DNA of 64,000 nt from an uncultured Alphaproteobacteria bacterium (GTDB taxonomy: Bacteria > Pseudomonadota > Alphaproteobacteria > Micavibrionales > CSBR16-224). The stretch spans positions 480,798-544,797 of the forward strand of contig CATLPD010000001.1 in the NCBI GenBank assembly GCA_950054485.1, in the 5' to 3' direction. The notes under the pieces are model-generated. The model was not told where the DNA came from. It did not search any database and saw nothing but the letters and a program-made list of their open reading frames with translations. Each line of letters starts with the position of its first letter. Within the stretch, counting starts at the first letter, position 1. The position numbers were made by a program, and so were the translations under genes. Shown piece after piece: positions 8,518 through 18,332 of this stretch.

Positions 8518-9696
8518 ATGAATATTCTGCCGGACATAAAAGAGAAATCAAAATCGTTCAAAGCATGGCGTCGTCAAATGCACGCGATGCCTGAACTGGC
8601 GTATCAGGAACATATGACGGCAGATTTCATTGCTGAAAAGCTTGAAAGTTTCGGTATCGCGATTGATCGTGGTATGGCGGAAACGGCTGTTATCGGAACG
8701 CTTCACGGTAAATCCGGCCCAAACGGCAAGGCGGTGGCCTTGCGCGCGGATATGGATGCGTTGGCAATGGATGAAAAAAACGGTTTCGATCATAAATCCT
8801 GCCATGATGGTAAAATGCACGGCTGTGGCCATGATGGTCATTCGGCGATGTTATTGGCGGCAGCGGAATATCTGGCCGAAAACACCGATCGTTTTGATGG
8901 CACAATCTATTTTGTGTTTCAGCCTGCCGAAGAAGGCGCCGCCGGTGCCAAACGCATGGTTGAAGAAGGTTTCTTTGATAAATATCCCTGCCAGGCGATT
9001 TACGGCATGCATAACTGGCCTGCCCTACCATTGGGGCAAATGGCCATTCGCCCGGGCCCGATGACGGCCAATAGCGATCGTTTTGATGTCGTCTTGACCG
9101 GCAAAGGCGGACATGCTGCCTTTCCACATATGAATAAAGACGTGATCGTGGCGGGATCCGCGATTGTAAATGCCTTGCAAACGATTATCAGTCGCCGCGT
9201 CAGTGCAAATGACAAGGTCGTCGTGACAACCAGTATTTTCCAAGCCGGTAGCGGCGCACATAATGTGATGCCGAACGAAGCAAAGCTTGGTGGCAGCGTT
9301 CGTACATTCGGCGATCAATCGCGCGAAGATGTTAAAAACACAATTATCGATATCGTTAATCATACGGCTGCGGCCTATGGGGTCGAGGCGAAAGTTGATT
9401 ATCATTTCGGCTATCCATCTGTCGTCAATTCGCCCGCTGAAACCGATGTGGCTATTCAGGCGGCCAAGGCTGTTGTCGGTGACGAGAATGTTGATGCTGA
9501 TTATCCGCATGTGATGGGGGCTGAAGATTTTGCGTTCTTTTTACAGCATTCACCGGGGGCTTATATTGCCTTGGGTCAACGCAATGATGATCATCAGGCG
9601 CAATTGCACAGCCCGCATTATGATTTTAATGATGATGCGACCCCGATTGGGGCGTCATACTGGATCAAGCTTGCCCAACTTAGTCTTTCAAGCTGA
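8518..9696 (+). CDS. M20 family amidohydrolase (hippurate/N-acyl amino acid hydrolase type)
   Basis: RADMDALAMDEKN, HGCGHDGHSAMLL, FQPAEEGAAGAKRM, MGAEDFAFF. Confidence 0.92.
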   Translation: MNILPDIKEKSKSFKAWRRQMHAMPELAYQEHMTADFIAEKLESFGIAIDRGMAETAVIGTLHGKSGPNGKAVALRADMDALAMDEKNGFDHKSCHDGKMHGCGHDGHSAMLLAAAEYLAENTDRFDGTIYFVFQPAEEGAAGAKRMVEEGFFDKYPCQAIYGMHNWPALPLGQMAIRPGPMTANSDRFDVVLTGKGGHAAFPHMNKDVIVAGSAIVNALQTIISRRVSANDKVVVTTSIFQAGSGAHNVMPNEAKLGGSVRTFGDQSREDVKNTIIDIVNHTAAAYGVEAKVDYHFGYPSVVNSPAETDVAIQAAKAVVGDENVDADYPHVMGAEDFAFFLQHSPGAYIALGQRNDDHQAQLHSPHYDFNDDATPIGASYWIKLAQLSLSS

Positions 9697-9845
9697 TCCG
9701 CACCTGCAAAACGCTTTTATCTTGTGCTTGCGGTACTCACGTGTCTTGAATACGCTCCGTTACGGATCGCGATAAAAACGATTTTCGCTGACGGCTGGGC
9801 TTGAAACTCGAGTGAAGTGTCGAAATTAGTTTCGTTTGACGAAAA

Positions 9846-10457
9846 TTATCGGGGGCCGTTATTCGGTCCCTTTTTCTTGGCGGCTGCGGCGCGATCAAGC
9901 GCTTCAAGGGCGGCGCGGGATTTCACCAAATCGGCAGCAAACATTTTATCGAGTGCAGGATTGCGGCCTTGAAATTTGGCAAAATTGCTTTCCAGATTGT
10001 TTAGGATATTCCAGCGGACTTTGTGGTGTTTATCAATACGTTTGCGGTCAATCAGCTGATCGTTCATGGTTGACATCCCCTCGACCAAAAATAGGCGCAC
10101 CGCATCACGCTGCATAACCGGATCATTGCTGGGTTGACCCGCCATATATTGAATTAGATCAACGGCGGCATTGCCCAACATTTCACGGGCCATGGTTTCA
10201 CTGACAGGTGTTTTCAGGATATCTTGTTTTGCCGGACCCAGCAGGGCAACAATAACCGATGCTTCGCTGACATGTTCTGTTTCCGATACCAGAAGGCGCG
10301 CGGCACGCACAGGCTGGTTCAGCATAAAATTCTTGATCCCTTTGTCTTTAAAGATAGCCATATGTGTATCCAGCCATGCTTTGCAAAGCTTGGTTGCATT
10401 TTCAAATTTATCGCTTTGCGGCAGGCGCGCATCTTCATATTTGAAGGCATCAGACAT
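9846..10457 (-). CDS. Hypothetical protein
   Basis: 203-aa ORF; no family recognised. Confidence 0.6.
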   Translation of the reverse strand: MSDAFKYEDARLPQSDKFENATKLCKAWLDTHMAIFKDKGIKNFMLNQPVRAARLLVSETEHVSEASVIVALLGPAKQDILKTPVSETMAREMLGNAAVDLIQYMAGQPSNDPVMQRDAVRLFLVEGMSTMNDQLIDRKRIDKHHKVRWNILNNLESNFAKFQGRNPALDKMFAADLVKSRAALEALDRAAAAKKKGPNNGPR

Positions 10458-10508
10458 ACGGATTCTCCCTAAAATTTTGATATCGTTATATATATCATGT
10501 ATGGGGAA

Positions 10509-10760
10509 TTACGCAAGCTTCGAGATCAGCGCTATCTTTTCAGCGCGAGACAAGGATTTTATCTGATATTCGCGTTTTGATGCCGATGACCGGCAGGGGT
10601 ATGATTCTTGGTAGACCAGTTGAAAGGGCGCGCGGTTTTTGGTGTATTTGGCGCCGGTGCCGTCATGATGCTGTTTCAAGCGGCGATCAATGTCGGTTGT
10701 GATCCCTGTATAAAGCGTATCATCGCCGCAGCGCAATATATAAAGATGCCAGCTTTTCAT
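10509..10760 (-). CDS. GIY-YIG endonuclease-domain protein (YhbQ/UPF0213-like)
   Basis: WHLYILRCGDDTLYTGITTDIDRRLKQHHDGTGAKYTKNRAPFQLVY. Confidence 0.93.
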   Translation of the reverse strand: MKSWHLYILRCGDDTLYTGITTDIDRRLKQHHDGTGAKYTKNRAPFQLVYQESYPCRSSASKREYQIKSLSRAEKIALISKLA

Positions 10761-11260
10761 TCGCTATCAGTAATCAGGTTTTTCATACTGCCATCATGAT
10801 GCCTATAGTGGAAATATGGTTCCTCCGATACGGCATCAAGGCCGAATACAATCTGATCCTGGCCGTTACTATCTTTTAAGATGACGGTCGGAACATCATT
10901 AGGGCCATAAAGCCGGTTTAAGAGCCGCAGATTCTCTTTGCGGTCATTCAAGCCGAATAAAGATTGCCCTTTTTCATTCCCGACAGAATATGAGCCCATC
11001 TGCGCACGTAGTCCGCCGTTTTCATCAAACAAAAAAAGCCCGCCATTATTTTCATGACTGCCAATAAAGACTGTTCTGTTCTTAAAACCATTATAGTAAT
11101 TGTGCACATTATTTGATGTTTTTGTATGCGCGGGTTTCGTATTAATCAAATCGGCTGTCTTGTCGATAAAATTATCAAAAAACCATGCGCCGAATATACC
11201 ACCTAAAAAAGCGACGACAAAAATATTGATGATTTGTGAAAAGACAATAACGTTATTCAT
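10757..11260 (-). CDS. Hypothetical membrane-anchored protein
   Basis: N-terminal TM segment; overlaps the start of the GIY-YIG ORF by 4 nt. Confidence 0.55.
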   Translation of the reverse strand: MNNVIVFSQIINIFVVAFLGGIFGAWFFDNFIDKTADLINTKPAHTKTSNNVHNYYNGFKNRTVFIGSHENNGGLFLFDENGGLRAQMGSYSVGNEKGQSLFGLNDRKENLRLLNRLYGPNDVPTVILKDSNGQDQIVFGLDAVSEEPYFHYRHHDGSMKNLITDSE

Positions 11261-11324
11261 TCATATCCCCCTAAATTCACTAATAGAATAGGGGATTATA
11301 TTCCGGGTTCAAAATATATTTTTC

Positions 11325-14300
11325 TTAAAAATTAAAATTGACGCGCGTATTTTGCGTGGCGGATGCCTGCAGTTCGGGGGCTGTTACGCCATAACTTCGA
11401 TCAAGCAGCGGGGTTAATTGCGGGGCAATAACAGATTTGAAAATCTGGGTTGTCAGGCCACTGGTGAAATTATAGCGTGCGGCGTCCGGCCCCTCAACAA
11501 AGGCGGTCATCGATCCGTAAAAACGATCATCAATTGTATAGACGATGGTGGCGGTCCGGCTTTGTACTTCGGATGTGCCGTCTGTATTATGCCTGCGGTT
11601 ATCGCCGGTTCCGGTCTTCATACCGACAGACAGGATTGTACCATCGCTGAGCGACACACTTTCAAAAGCGCGGCGTGCGGTGCCGCGTTCAACCACATTT
11701 TGCATTTCAGCTCGTGCCAGACGCGCGATTTCAACAGGCAGAACCCGTACAGCTTCACGATCGCTGGAGGCGAAATTCAATTCATACGGCGTATTTGTCG
11801 CAAAATTAATATCGGTAAATTTGATGGAAGGCATCATCATGCCATCATTTTGCAAAATTCCGGCCAGCGTCGAAAGGGCGGCAGGTGTATCGCCGGATGA
11901 CCCCAAGGCCGATGCATAAGACGGCACCATACGTTCGAACGGAAAGCCGAGATTTTGCCATGATCTGTGGATATGTTCAAAGGCGTCACGTTCCATCATG
12001 ATGCGTATACGGGTGTTTTGCGCGCTTTGATTGTTTGAATCAATGAGCCATTGGTAGATTTCGATGCGTTCACTGGCGGATGCGATTCTGGATTCAGCCC
12101 AGCTGCTATCCGGGTTTTGCGCCAGATGTCCGGCAACCCATAATGTCATAGGGTGGATTTTAGTCAGCCAGCCGCGATCATTCCAATTATGTTCGCCTGC
12201 CGCATCATAAAGGCTTTGGTAATTTGTATTATCGCCGCAGCTTGTACAATGTTCACGGACGAATGATTCCATATCCTGAACTGATCCATCAGGGTGGACA
12301 GAACGATAGACCGCTGCAAGGGCTGCGTTTGATTTGCGTGATTCCGATGCCAGTTGATTCAGAATTTCATCAGGTGATTTGTCCTTAAGAGCGCTCCAGC
12401 CGCGATACAGGAAGATAGAACCGTCACGATCTGCAAAGCGCTCCAGATAGGTTTGGCGGGCGGGGTGATCGGCATTGCTCAGGATTTCGGGATCGATATC
12501 CATCTTTTGATATTTGGTGTAATTGACAATGTCGCGCATAATGCGGACGAAAGGCAGGTTCAATGATCTTTGCAAAGATTCACGGACGCTGTAGGCCCCG
12601 CCGTTATATTTATTGTCAAAGTTGCTAAAACGCGGGTGAACACCGCCGCCTGTAAAGAAATCTTCATTCGGGTTGCCGCTGTATGTGCGGTCAAGCGAGG
12701 CATCCAAAATCGCCTCTAGTGATTTTTCGGTTTCAGCGTCGCCCAGATATTCCAGCACAAAACGCGTCAGATTATCATCGGGATGTAATGTCATCAGGGC
12801 CACATTACGGCGGCTTTCGCTTTGCGTGCTGTATTCCTCGTAAAGGGCTGTAATGGCCTCCATATAGGTGACCATAGTGCGCAGCTTGGCGGTTGATCCC
12901 AATTCAAGTTTTGAATCTTCGTTCAGGTTAAATGGGCCATCAAAATTATCGGCCTGAACGCGCAGAACATTGCGCCCGTCCGGCAGACGTTCGTACATCG
13001 TAAAAGTATAGGTTACATTTTGCGTCAGGTTTGCGGGCAATAAACGATAGCCGACCAGACCATGGCTTGCAGCGACCTCTGGATCTGCAATTGCGTGCAA
13101 TTGTTCGGAAATTGCAGCATCAACCGGAACATCCAGTGTGGTGCGTGCGCTAATGTCATAGCGATCAAGATCGTAAAGGCTGTTCAGCCCCAGCAAACGC
13201 ATCATATCGATTTGCAATGAAGATCGCGCCTTTTGAGTATTGTCGTTATCATTATATAGCGTGCGGATAGCAGACGGGTCAGCATAAGCAACACGCACAC
13301 CAAGGGTTGCATCGCGTAATTCTTCGGAAATGATTCCAGCCTCGGCCAAAAGAGGCAGAAAATTATCAATACGTGTTTCAAGCAGTTCGCGGTCGCGGCG
13401 CAAATAGGTAGTCGGCATTTTAACAGCCATGACAATGCTGAGGGTTTCGCGATAGGCAATTGCCTTTTGACGCATGGTTTCCGCATCTAGACCATCTTCG
13501 TCAAGCGCCAACAGGCGGCTGACTTCTGCCGGGTCCTTGCCGAACCAGGCGCGCAGGCCATCTGAGAAACCATGGACCTCGCCAAAACCCGGAACAGCCG
13601 AAAGAGGAATGGCGTTCACATAGTTTAAAACAATATCGTGGCGGGCTTCGGTTGTATCCGTTCCATGTTCATATGCGCGTACGGACGCGGTTAACATCTG
13701 GCGAAATTTTTCAACCTTGTCACCGCTGGTCTCGCCGCCCGGCGAATGGCGGAATTTCTCGGTCTGGGTTGCAAGGGTTGACCCACCTGCGCCCCCATTT
13801 CCCATCGCACTTTGCTGGATCGCCAGAAACAGGCGTTCCCATTCAATCGCAGGGTTGCGGCGGGTATTTGAATCATTAATCAATTCGCGGTTTTCAACAT
13901 ACAGCAGGCTTTGCACCAATAAATCGGGCATATCGGTATAGGTTGCAAAAACATCGCGCGGAAAGCGCGCGTCATACAGAACCTGATCTTGCTGATCCAA
14001 CAGTGTCAGGCCCGCCTGTGATTTTTCCTGATAAATCGGAAACAGTGATACGCCCAGAATATTGCGTTCATGCCAGTTGCCTTCGCCTGTGACATCAAAA
14101 CCGCGTTCTGTCAGACGCTGGCGAATTTCAAGTGTGCGGTCATAGCCGTGGCGGACATCATAGGGGCCGTTTGCCATCGGCGCGCTGTCGGGGCTGGATT
14201 GGCGTTCCTCAGAGAAAAGGGTGTTTTCAGCAGCGGCCGTGAAAATCAGGGACTGCATGAAAGACGTTTGCATTTCAACGATGCTGCCCACCGTTAAAAC

Positions 14301-14516
14301 GGTCGAGCCAAGGGCAACGGGATAAAACCATTTCGGTGCCTTTTTCAAACGTGTTTTGATTTTTTTTGTGTCGACCTTTTGAATGAGGGGTCTTGGATCC
14401 AGCTTTTTGACAACGGTTTTGGAATCAATTTTCCGGGCGGCTTCGGAAAATTTCGTAGTCAATGCTTTGATGCCTTTGTTGTTGTCAGACATTACGTCGG
14501 GACATCCTTCGGTCAA
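11325..14516 (-). CDS. Divergent GT51 transglycosylase/penicillin-binding transpeptidase
   Basis: GT51-like VENRELINDSNTRRNPAIEW...GGSTLATQTEKFRHS and YVNAIPLSAVPGFGEVHGFSDGLRAWFG; transpeptidase-like STAK (GSTAKLRT), SLN, KTGTGD. An in-frame start at 14492 is also possible. Confidence 0.85.
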   Translation of the reverse strand: MTEGCPDVMSDNNKGIKALTTKFSEAARKIDSKTVVKKLDPRPLIQKVDTKKIKTRLKKAPKWFYPVALGSTVLTVGSIVEMQTSFMQSLIFTAAAENTLFSEERQSSPDSAPMANGPYDVRHGYDRTLEIRQRLTERGFDVTGEGNWHERNILGVSLFPIYQEKSQAGLTLLDQQDQVLYDARFPRDVFATYTDMPDLLVQSLLYVENRELINDSNTRRNPAIEWERLFLAIQQSAMGNGGAGGSTLATQTEKFRHSPGGETSGDKVEKFRQMLTASVRAYEHGTDTTEARHDIVLNYVNAIPLSAVPGFGEVHGFSDGLRAWFGKDPAEVSRLLALDEDGLDAETMRQKAIAYRETLSIVMAVKMPTTYLRRDRELLETRIDNFLPLLAEAGIISEELRDATLGVRVAYADPSAIRTLYNDNDNTQKARSSLQIDMMRLLGLNSLYDLDRYDISARTTLDVPVDAAISEQLHAIADPEVAASHGLVGYRLLPANLTQNVTYTFTMYERLPDGRNVLRVQADNFDGPFNLNEDSKLELGSTAKLRTMVTYMEAITALYEEYSTQSESRRNVALMTLHPDDNLTRFVLEYLGDAETEKSLEAILDASLDRTYSGNPNEDFFTGGGVHPRFSNFDNKYNGGAYSVRESLQRSLNLPFVRIMRDIVNYTKYQKMDIDPEILSNADHPARQTYLERFADRDGSIFLYRGWSALKDKSPDEILNQLASESRKSNAALAAVYRSVHPDGSVQDMESFVREHCTSCGDNTNYQSLYDAAGEHNWNDRGWLTKIHPMTLWVAGHLAQNPDSSWAESRIASASERIEIYQWLIDSNNQSAQNTRIRIMMERDAFEHIHRSWQNLGFPFERMVPSYASALGSSGDTPAALSTLAGILQNDGMMMPSIKFTDINFATNTPYELNFASSDREAVRVLPVEIARLARAEMQNVVERGTARRAFESVSLSDGTILSVGMKTGTGDNRRHNTDGTSEVQSRTATIVYTIDDRFYGSMTAFVEGPDAARYNFTSGLTTQIFKSVIAPQLTPLLDRSYGVTAPELQASATQNTRVNFNF

Positions 14517-14794
14517 TTAATCTTGATTATGGGAACCAGCTTACCATAAAATCCGTGGCTTGCAAATGAAATTTCCTTAAAAGATAAAGAAATTTCGGGC
14601 ATTTTTATTTCAAATTTCTAAACCATTAAATAACAAGCGTTTTTCGCGATATTGTTTTTATCATAGGTTTATTGTCATTTGAAAATTCAGGGAGATGTTG
14701 CAATGCAAGTACAGAATCACTTTGGCGATCAATATGGGGGGAATTGTCAAATATTACAGCGTATATTGTTGCAGTTATTCCGATACGACAGTCA

Positions 14795-15466
14795 TTATTT
14801 AAATGGCTGCGGTCTAGGATTCGTTGTGGGCTTGCGCGCCTTAACCCATTTTATAATGGCTTTTTGCGCATCATTCATATTTTCGGGCATCTCAAAGGCA
14901 AGGCGGGTAAGGTCGCCTTCGGTATCTATGTCGGTAAGGGGCGCCAGATGCGCGGCAGGTGATGGTAGCGATTGTTCAAGCTGCGACAGGGTTTTTTCGG
15001 TGCTCCATTCGATATGATCCCAAACGGCGGCATCGGTTTCAATGCGCCCACCGAACAGATAATATCCGCCATCATGCGCGGGCCCGAAAACGAAGTCTTG
15101 GGTGTCAAGAGATTGGCAGGCCTGTTTAATCAGATCGACTGAAAGCTGCGGTGCATCGGCCCCGATTAAAAGGACGCGGTCATATTTTTTAATCAGGCTT
15201 TGATAGATGTGAAATTGACGTTGGCCCAGATCGCCGCCCTCAGTCCAAATGGGCGTCAGACCTTGCCACAGGTCATGACCCAGCGCTTCCTGTTCCCCAA
15301 CCGCCCAATAGCCGTCGATGTCAGATGACATTACGGTGCTTTCAATCGCTTTTAAACTGAGGCGATAGAATTCCATCGCGGCATCCGTGCCTGTTGTCGC
15401 GGCAAGGCGCGTTTTTAGCGGTGTGAAACCCGGCGTTTTAACAAAAATGGCAATGGCAGTCTTCAT
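14795..15466 (-). CDS. TIGR04282 family (DUF2064) glycosyltransferase
   Basis: AIAIFVKTPGFTPLKTRLA..., DLGQRQFHI, VLLIGADAPQL, FGPAHDGGYYLFG. Confidence 0.9.
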   Translation of the reverse strand: MKTAIAIFVKTPGFTPLKTRLAATTGTDAAMEFYRLSLKAIESTVMSSDIDGYWAVGEQEALGHDLWQGLTPIWTEGGDLGQRQFHIYQSLIKKYDRVLLIGADAPQLSVDLIKQACQSLDTQDFVFGPAHDGGYYLFGGRIETDAAVWDHIEWSTEKTLSQLEQSLPSPAAHLAPLTDIDTEGDLTRLAFEMPENMNDAQKAIIKWVKARKPTTNPRPQPFK

Positions 15467-16056
15467 AGCGGTGTCCTTAAAAGTTGTATCATATGATAGA
15501 GGCGCAGGATTGTTAATTTCAGCCAGCCACGTTCAATATATTTACGGGCGCTGGTTTGCAATTTTGACGGGATACGTGACAGCGTGACGCCGCGTTTTTT
15601 TGCGATGCGGATATGCAGCAGGTCTTCCCCCATAATGGCATCTTCAGGATAAGGACCGATTTTATCAAATGTTGATTTCGACATGCAAAACCCCTGATCG
15701 CCATAGGGCCAACCGAACAGGCGCGATCTGACATTTGCGCCGATGGCATTTAATCTCGCCATTCCGCCCTCGGTAAATTGTAAATCAAAATAATGCAGGG
15801 CATCAGGATTTTGCGAGACGGCTGTCAGCAATTTTTCAATGTTATCAGATGTCACGCGGCTGTCGGCATGTAAGAACCACAGAAATTCGCGCGTAGATTT
15901 TGCCGCGCCTGCATTCAGGCTTTTGGCGCGTGCACCCTGTTCGGAAATTATGATTTCAAAATCATAATTTTTCAAATCATCCAGCAATTGGTGATGCGCA
16001 GTTTCACCGGCTGCAACGGGAATAACAATGCTGATATGTTCAGGGGTGCAGGGCAT
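15463..16056 (-). CDS. TIGR04283 family glycosyltransferase (GT2-like)
   Basis: SIVIPVAAGE, GARAKSLNAGAAKSTREFLWFLHADSR, GWPYGDQGFCMSKSTFDKIG. Confidence 0.9.
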   Translation of the reverse strand: MPCTPEHISIVIPVAAGETAHHQLLDDLKNYDFEIIISEQGARAKSLNAGAAKSTREFLWFLHADSRVTSDNIEKLLTAVSQNPDALHYFDLQFTEGGMARLNAIGANVRSRLFGWPYGDQGFCMSKSTFDKIGPYPEDAIMGEDLLHIRIAKKRGVTLSRIPSKLQTSARKYIERGWLKLTILRLYHMIQLLRTPL

Positions 16057-16125
16057 GCCGCTCGTTTCCTTTTCAATTTACGGTGACATCTTGATTATAT
16101 TTATGCAACAAAATTTAATTACAGT

Positions 16126-16151
16126 GTAACCTTTACAGACATACGCCCGTA
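16126..16151 (+). promoter_or_regulatory. Putative ECF promoter GTAACC-N16-CGTA
   Basis: GTAACC 16126-16131, 16-nt spacer, CGTA 16148-16151; 9 nt before the ATG, giving a near-leaderless mRNA. Confidence 0.55.
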
Positions 16152-16160
16152 TAAAAGAGT

Positions 16161-16853
16161 ATGAAGATGAAAAATTTAAAACGATGGTTTCCTTTGGTTA
16201 TTCTGGCTGGCTTGATGGCAGCGGCCTTTGCCAGCGGGTTGCATCATTATATATCGCTGGATGCTTTGCAAAATAACAAGGAGGCGTTATTGATGAACGT
16301 CAGCGCCAAACCTGTTTTAAGCGCGCTGGCCTTTATAGGAATATATATTGTTTTTGTGGTCTTATCCTTACCAGCCGCAACATTACTGACGCTGGCGGGC
16401 GGGTTTTTATTCGGACCGTGGATTGGCACATTCTATGTTGTTCTGGCGGCAACCATCGGAGCGACGATTGTCTTTATGGTGGCGCGCACATCGCTGGGTC
16501 AAACCTTGCGTGAAAAAGCAGGCGGCCTTTATAAACGTATCGAAGCCAATATGAAGGATAACGCGGCCGGCTATATGCTGTTTATGCGTCTGGTGCCTTT
16601 GTTTCCGTTTTTCTTGGTTAACATCGTGCCGGCACTGTTTAACGTTAAATTGCGTACATATATCTGGACGACATTTTTCGGGATCATGCCGGGTAGTTTC
16701 GTCTATGTGAATTTGGGTGGCCAACTGGCGGATATTGAAAACCTGAAAGATATGGTATCGGCTGAAACGTTGCTCGCATTCGGCCTATTGGGTTTATTCG
16801 CATTGATCCCGACCCTTTATAAACAATTCAAAAACAGAAAGACACAATCATGA
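16161..16853 (+). CDS. TVP38/TMEM64 family (DedA-like) membrane protein
   Basis: SLPAATLLTLAGGFLFGPWIGTFYVVLAATIGATIVF; RLVPLFPFFLVNIVPALFNV; FFGIMPGSFVYVNLGGQL. Confidence 0.92.
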   Translation: MKMKNLKRWFPLVILAGLMAAAFASGLHHYISLDALQNNKEALLMNVSAKPVLSALAFIGIYIVFVVLSLPAATLLTLAGGFLFGPWIGTFYVVLAATIGATIVFMVARTSLGQTLREKAGGLYKRIEANMKDNAAGYMLFMRLVPLFPFFLVNIVPALFNVKLRTYIWTTFFGIMPGSFVYVNLGGQLADIENLKDMVSAETLLAFGLLGLFALIPTLYKQFKNRKTQS

Positions 16854-18277
16854 TTAAAACAGATATTTGTATTATTGGTGCTGGCTCCGGCGGTTTGTCC
16901 GTTGCGGCGGGTGCGGCGCAGCTGGGTATGAAAACGGTTTTGATCGAACGGGCGGAAATGGGCGGCGATTGTCTGAATACGGGCTGCGTGCCGTCCAAGG
17001 CTTTGCTGGCGGCGGCCAAACGTGCCGAGGCACATCGCAAATCGGACATTAAAGGTATCAAAGCGCACGCGCCTGAAATCGATTTTGCGGCGGTGAAAGA
17101 TCATGTCTTTGGCGCGATTAAAACGATTGTACCACATGACTCGCAGGAACGCTTTGAAGGACTTGGCGTCACCGTTATTCGCGAGAGCGCCGCCTTTATT
17201 GATGCGAAAACAGTCAAGGCAGGGGATCAGACAATCAGGGCGAAATATTTTGTGATTGCGACAGGATCCCGCCCGATGGTGCCCGATATCAAGGGCTTGG
17301 ACAAAAGCAAGGTTTTGACGAACGAGAGCATTTTTAACCTCCGCGAAAAACCCGAACATCTTTTGATTATAGGCGGTGGGCCGATCGGTATTGAAATGGC
17401 GCAAGCACATAGGCGATTAGGCTGTCAGGTCAGTGTTTTTGACCGCAGCGAAATTCTGCCGAAAGATGATCGTGAAAATGTAAATATCTTGCGCGGTATT
17501 TTAAAAGAAGACGGTATCAATATTCATGAAAACGTGAGCGTCAATTCGGTCGAACATAGCGCCAATGGCGTTACGATTGAAATCGAACAGAATGGCAAAA
17601 AACAGAAAATCAGCGGGTCACATATTTTGGTCGCGGCGGGCCGCGTGGTGAATACGGACAGTTTAAATCTGGAGGCTGCGGGTGTTGAATATACCGCCCG
17701 TGGGATCAATGTTGATGATCATTTAAAAACATCAAACCGCCGCATTTTTGCGATCGGTGATGTTGCAGGCGGGCCACAATTTACACATGTCGCGGGGTAT
17801 CACGCAGGTGTCGTTATTCGTCAGGTCTGTTTTAAAATGTTCTGGGCCAAGGTTGATTATACCGCCCTGCCGTGGGTGACATATTGCGATCCCGAATTGG
17901 CGCAGGTCGGCTTGACCGAAGATGCAGCGCGTTCGAAATATGGTGATGATATCAAAACGGCTGCTTGGCATTTTGATGAAAATGACCGCGCAACCGCCGA
18001 AAATCGCAGACAGGGTCGCCTGAATGTTGTGACAGATAAAAAAGGCAAGATTCTGGGTGCATCAATGATCGGCCCCCATGCGGGCGAGTTGATCGGGCTG
18101 TGGGCACTTGCGATTTCAAGCGGTTTAAAAATCGGTGCGATCACAGGCATGATTGCCCCCTATCCAACGTTTGGTGAAATCAGCAAACGGGCTGCGGGCG
18201 CGTGGTATACCCCAACATTGTTCAGCAATAAAACGCGGCGGGTTGTTGGTATGTTGCAAAAAATCATGCCGTTTTAA
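16850..18277 (+). CDS. Mercuric-reductase/dihydrolipoamide-dehydrogenase-like pyridine nucleotide disulfide oxidoreductase
   Basis: GAGSGGLSVAAGAAQLG, GGDCLNTGCVPSKALL (redox CxxxxC), second dinucleotide fold GGGPIGIEMAQA, AIGDVAGGPQFTHVA. Confidence 0.92.
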   Translation: MIKTDICIIGAGSGGLSVAAGAAQLGMKTVLIERAEMGGDCLNTGCVPSKALLAAAKRAEAHRKSDIKGIKAHAPEIDFAAVKDHVFGAIKTIVPHDSQERFEGLGVTVIRESAAFIDAKTVKAGDQTIRAKYFVIATGSRPMVPDIKGLDKSKVLTNESIFNLREKPEHLLIIGGGPIGIEMAQAHRRLGCQVSVFDRSEILPKDDRENVNILRGILKEDGINIHENVSVNSVEHSANGVTIEIEQNGKKQKISGSHILVAAGRVVNTDSLNLEAAGVEYTARGINVDDHLKTSNRRIFAIGDVAGGPQFTHVAGYHAGVVIRQVCFKMFWAKVDYTALPWVTYCDPELAQVGLTEDAARSKYGDDIKTAAWHFDENDRATAENRRQGRLNVVTDKKGKILGASMIGPHAGELIGLWALAISSGLKIGAITGMIAPYPTFGEISKRAAGAWYTPTLFSNKTRRVVGMLQKIMPF

Positions 18278-18284
18278 GGCGTAT

Positions 18285-18318
18285 AAAAAAGGCGGCCATA
18301 ATGACCGCCTTTTCTTTT
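18285..18318. terminator. Bidirectional Rho-independent terminator
   Basis: AAAAAAGGCGG-ccataatga-CCGCCTTTTCTTTT between converging genes. Confidence 0.85.
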
Positions 18319-18332
18319 AACCGCCTTTTATA

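Noticed and set aside
9025-9510. 161-aa minus-strand ORF inside the M20 hydrolase (also 8690..9127 and 8630..9064)
   Set aside because: Antisense or alternate-frame shadows of a strongly supported CDS; no recognisable motif.
11418-11919. Plus-strand ORFs of 160 and 124 aa over the PBP gene
   Set aside because: Shadow ORFs opposite a well-supported 1063-aa CDS.
14672-15017. Plus-strand ORFs 14672..14962 and 14679..15017
   Set aside because: Mostly antisense to the TIGR04282 gene; no domain signal; likely spurious.
16817-17410. 197-aa minus ORF opposite the oxidoreductase
   Set aside because: Antisense shadow; Arg/His-rich composition typical of a non-coding frame.
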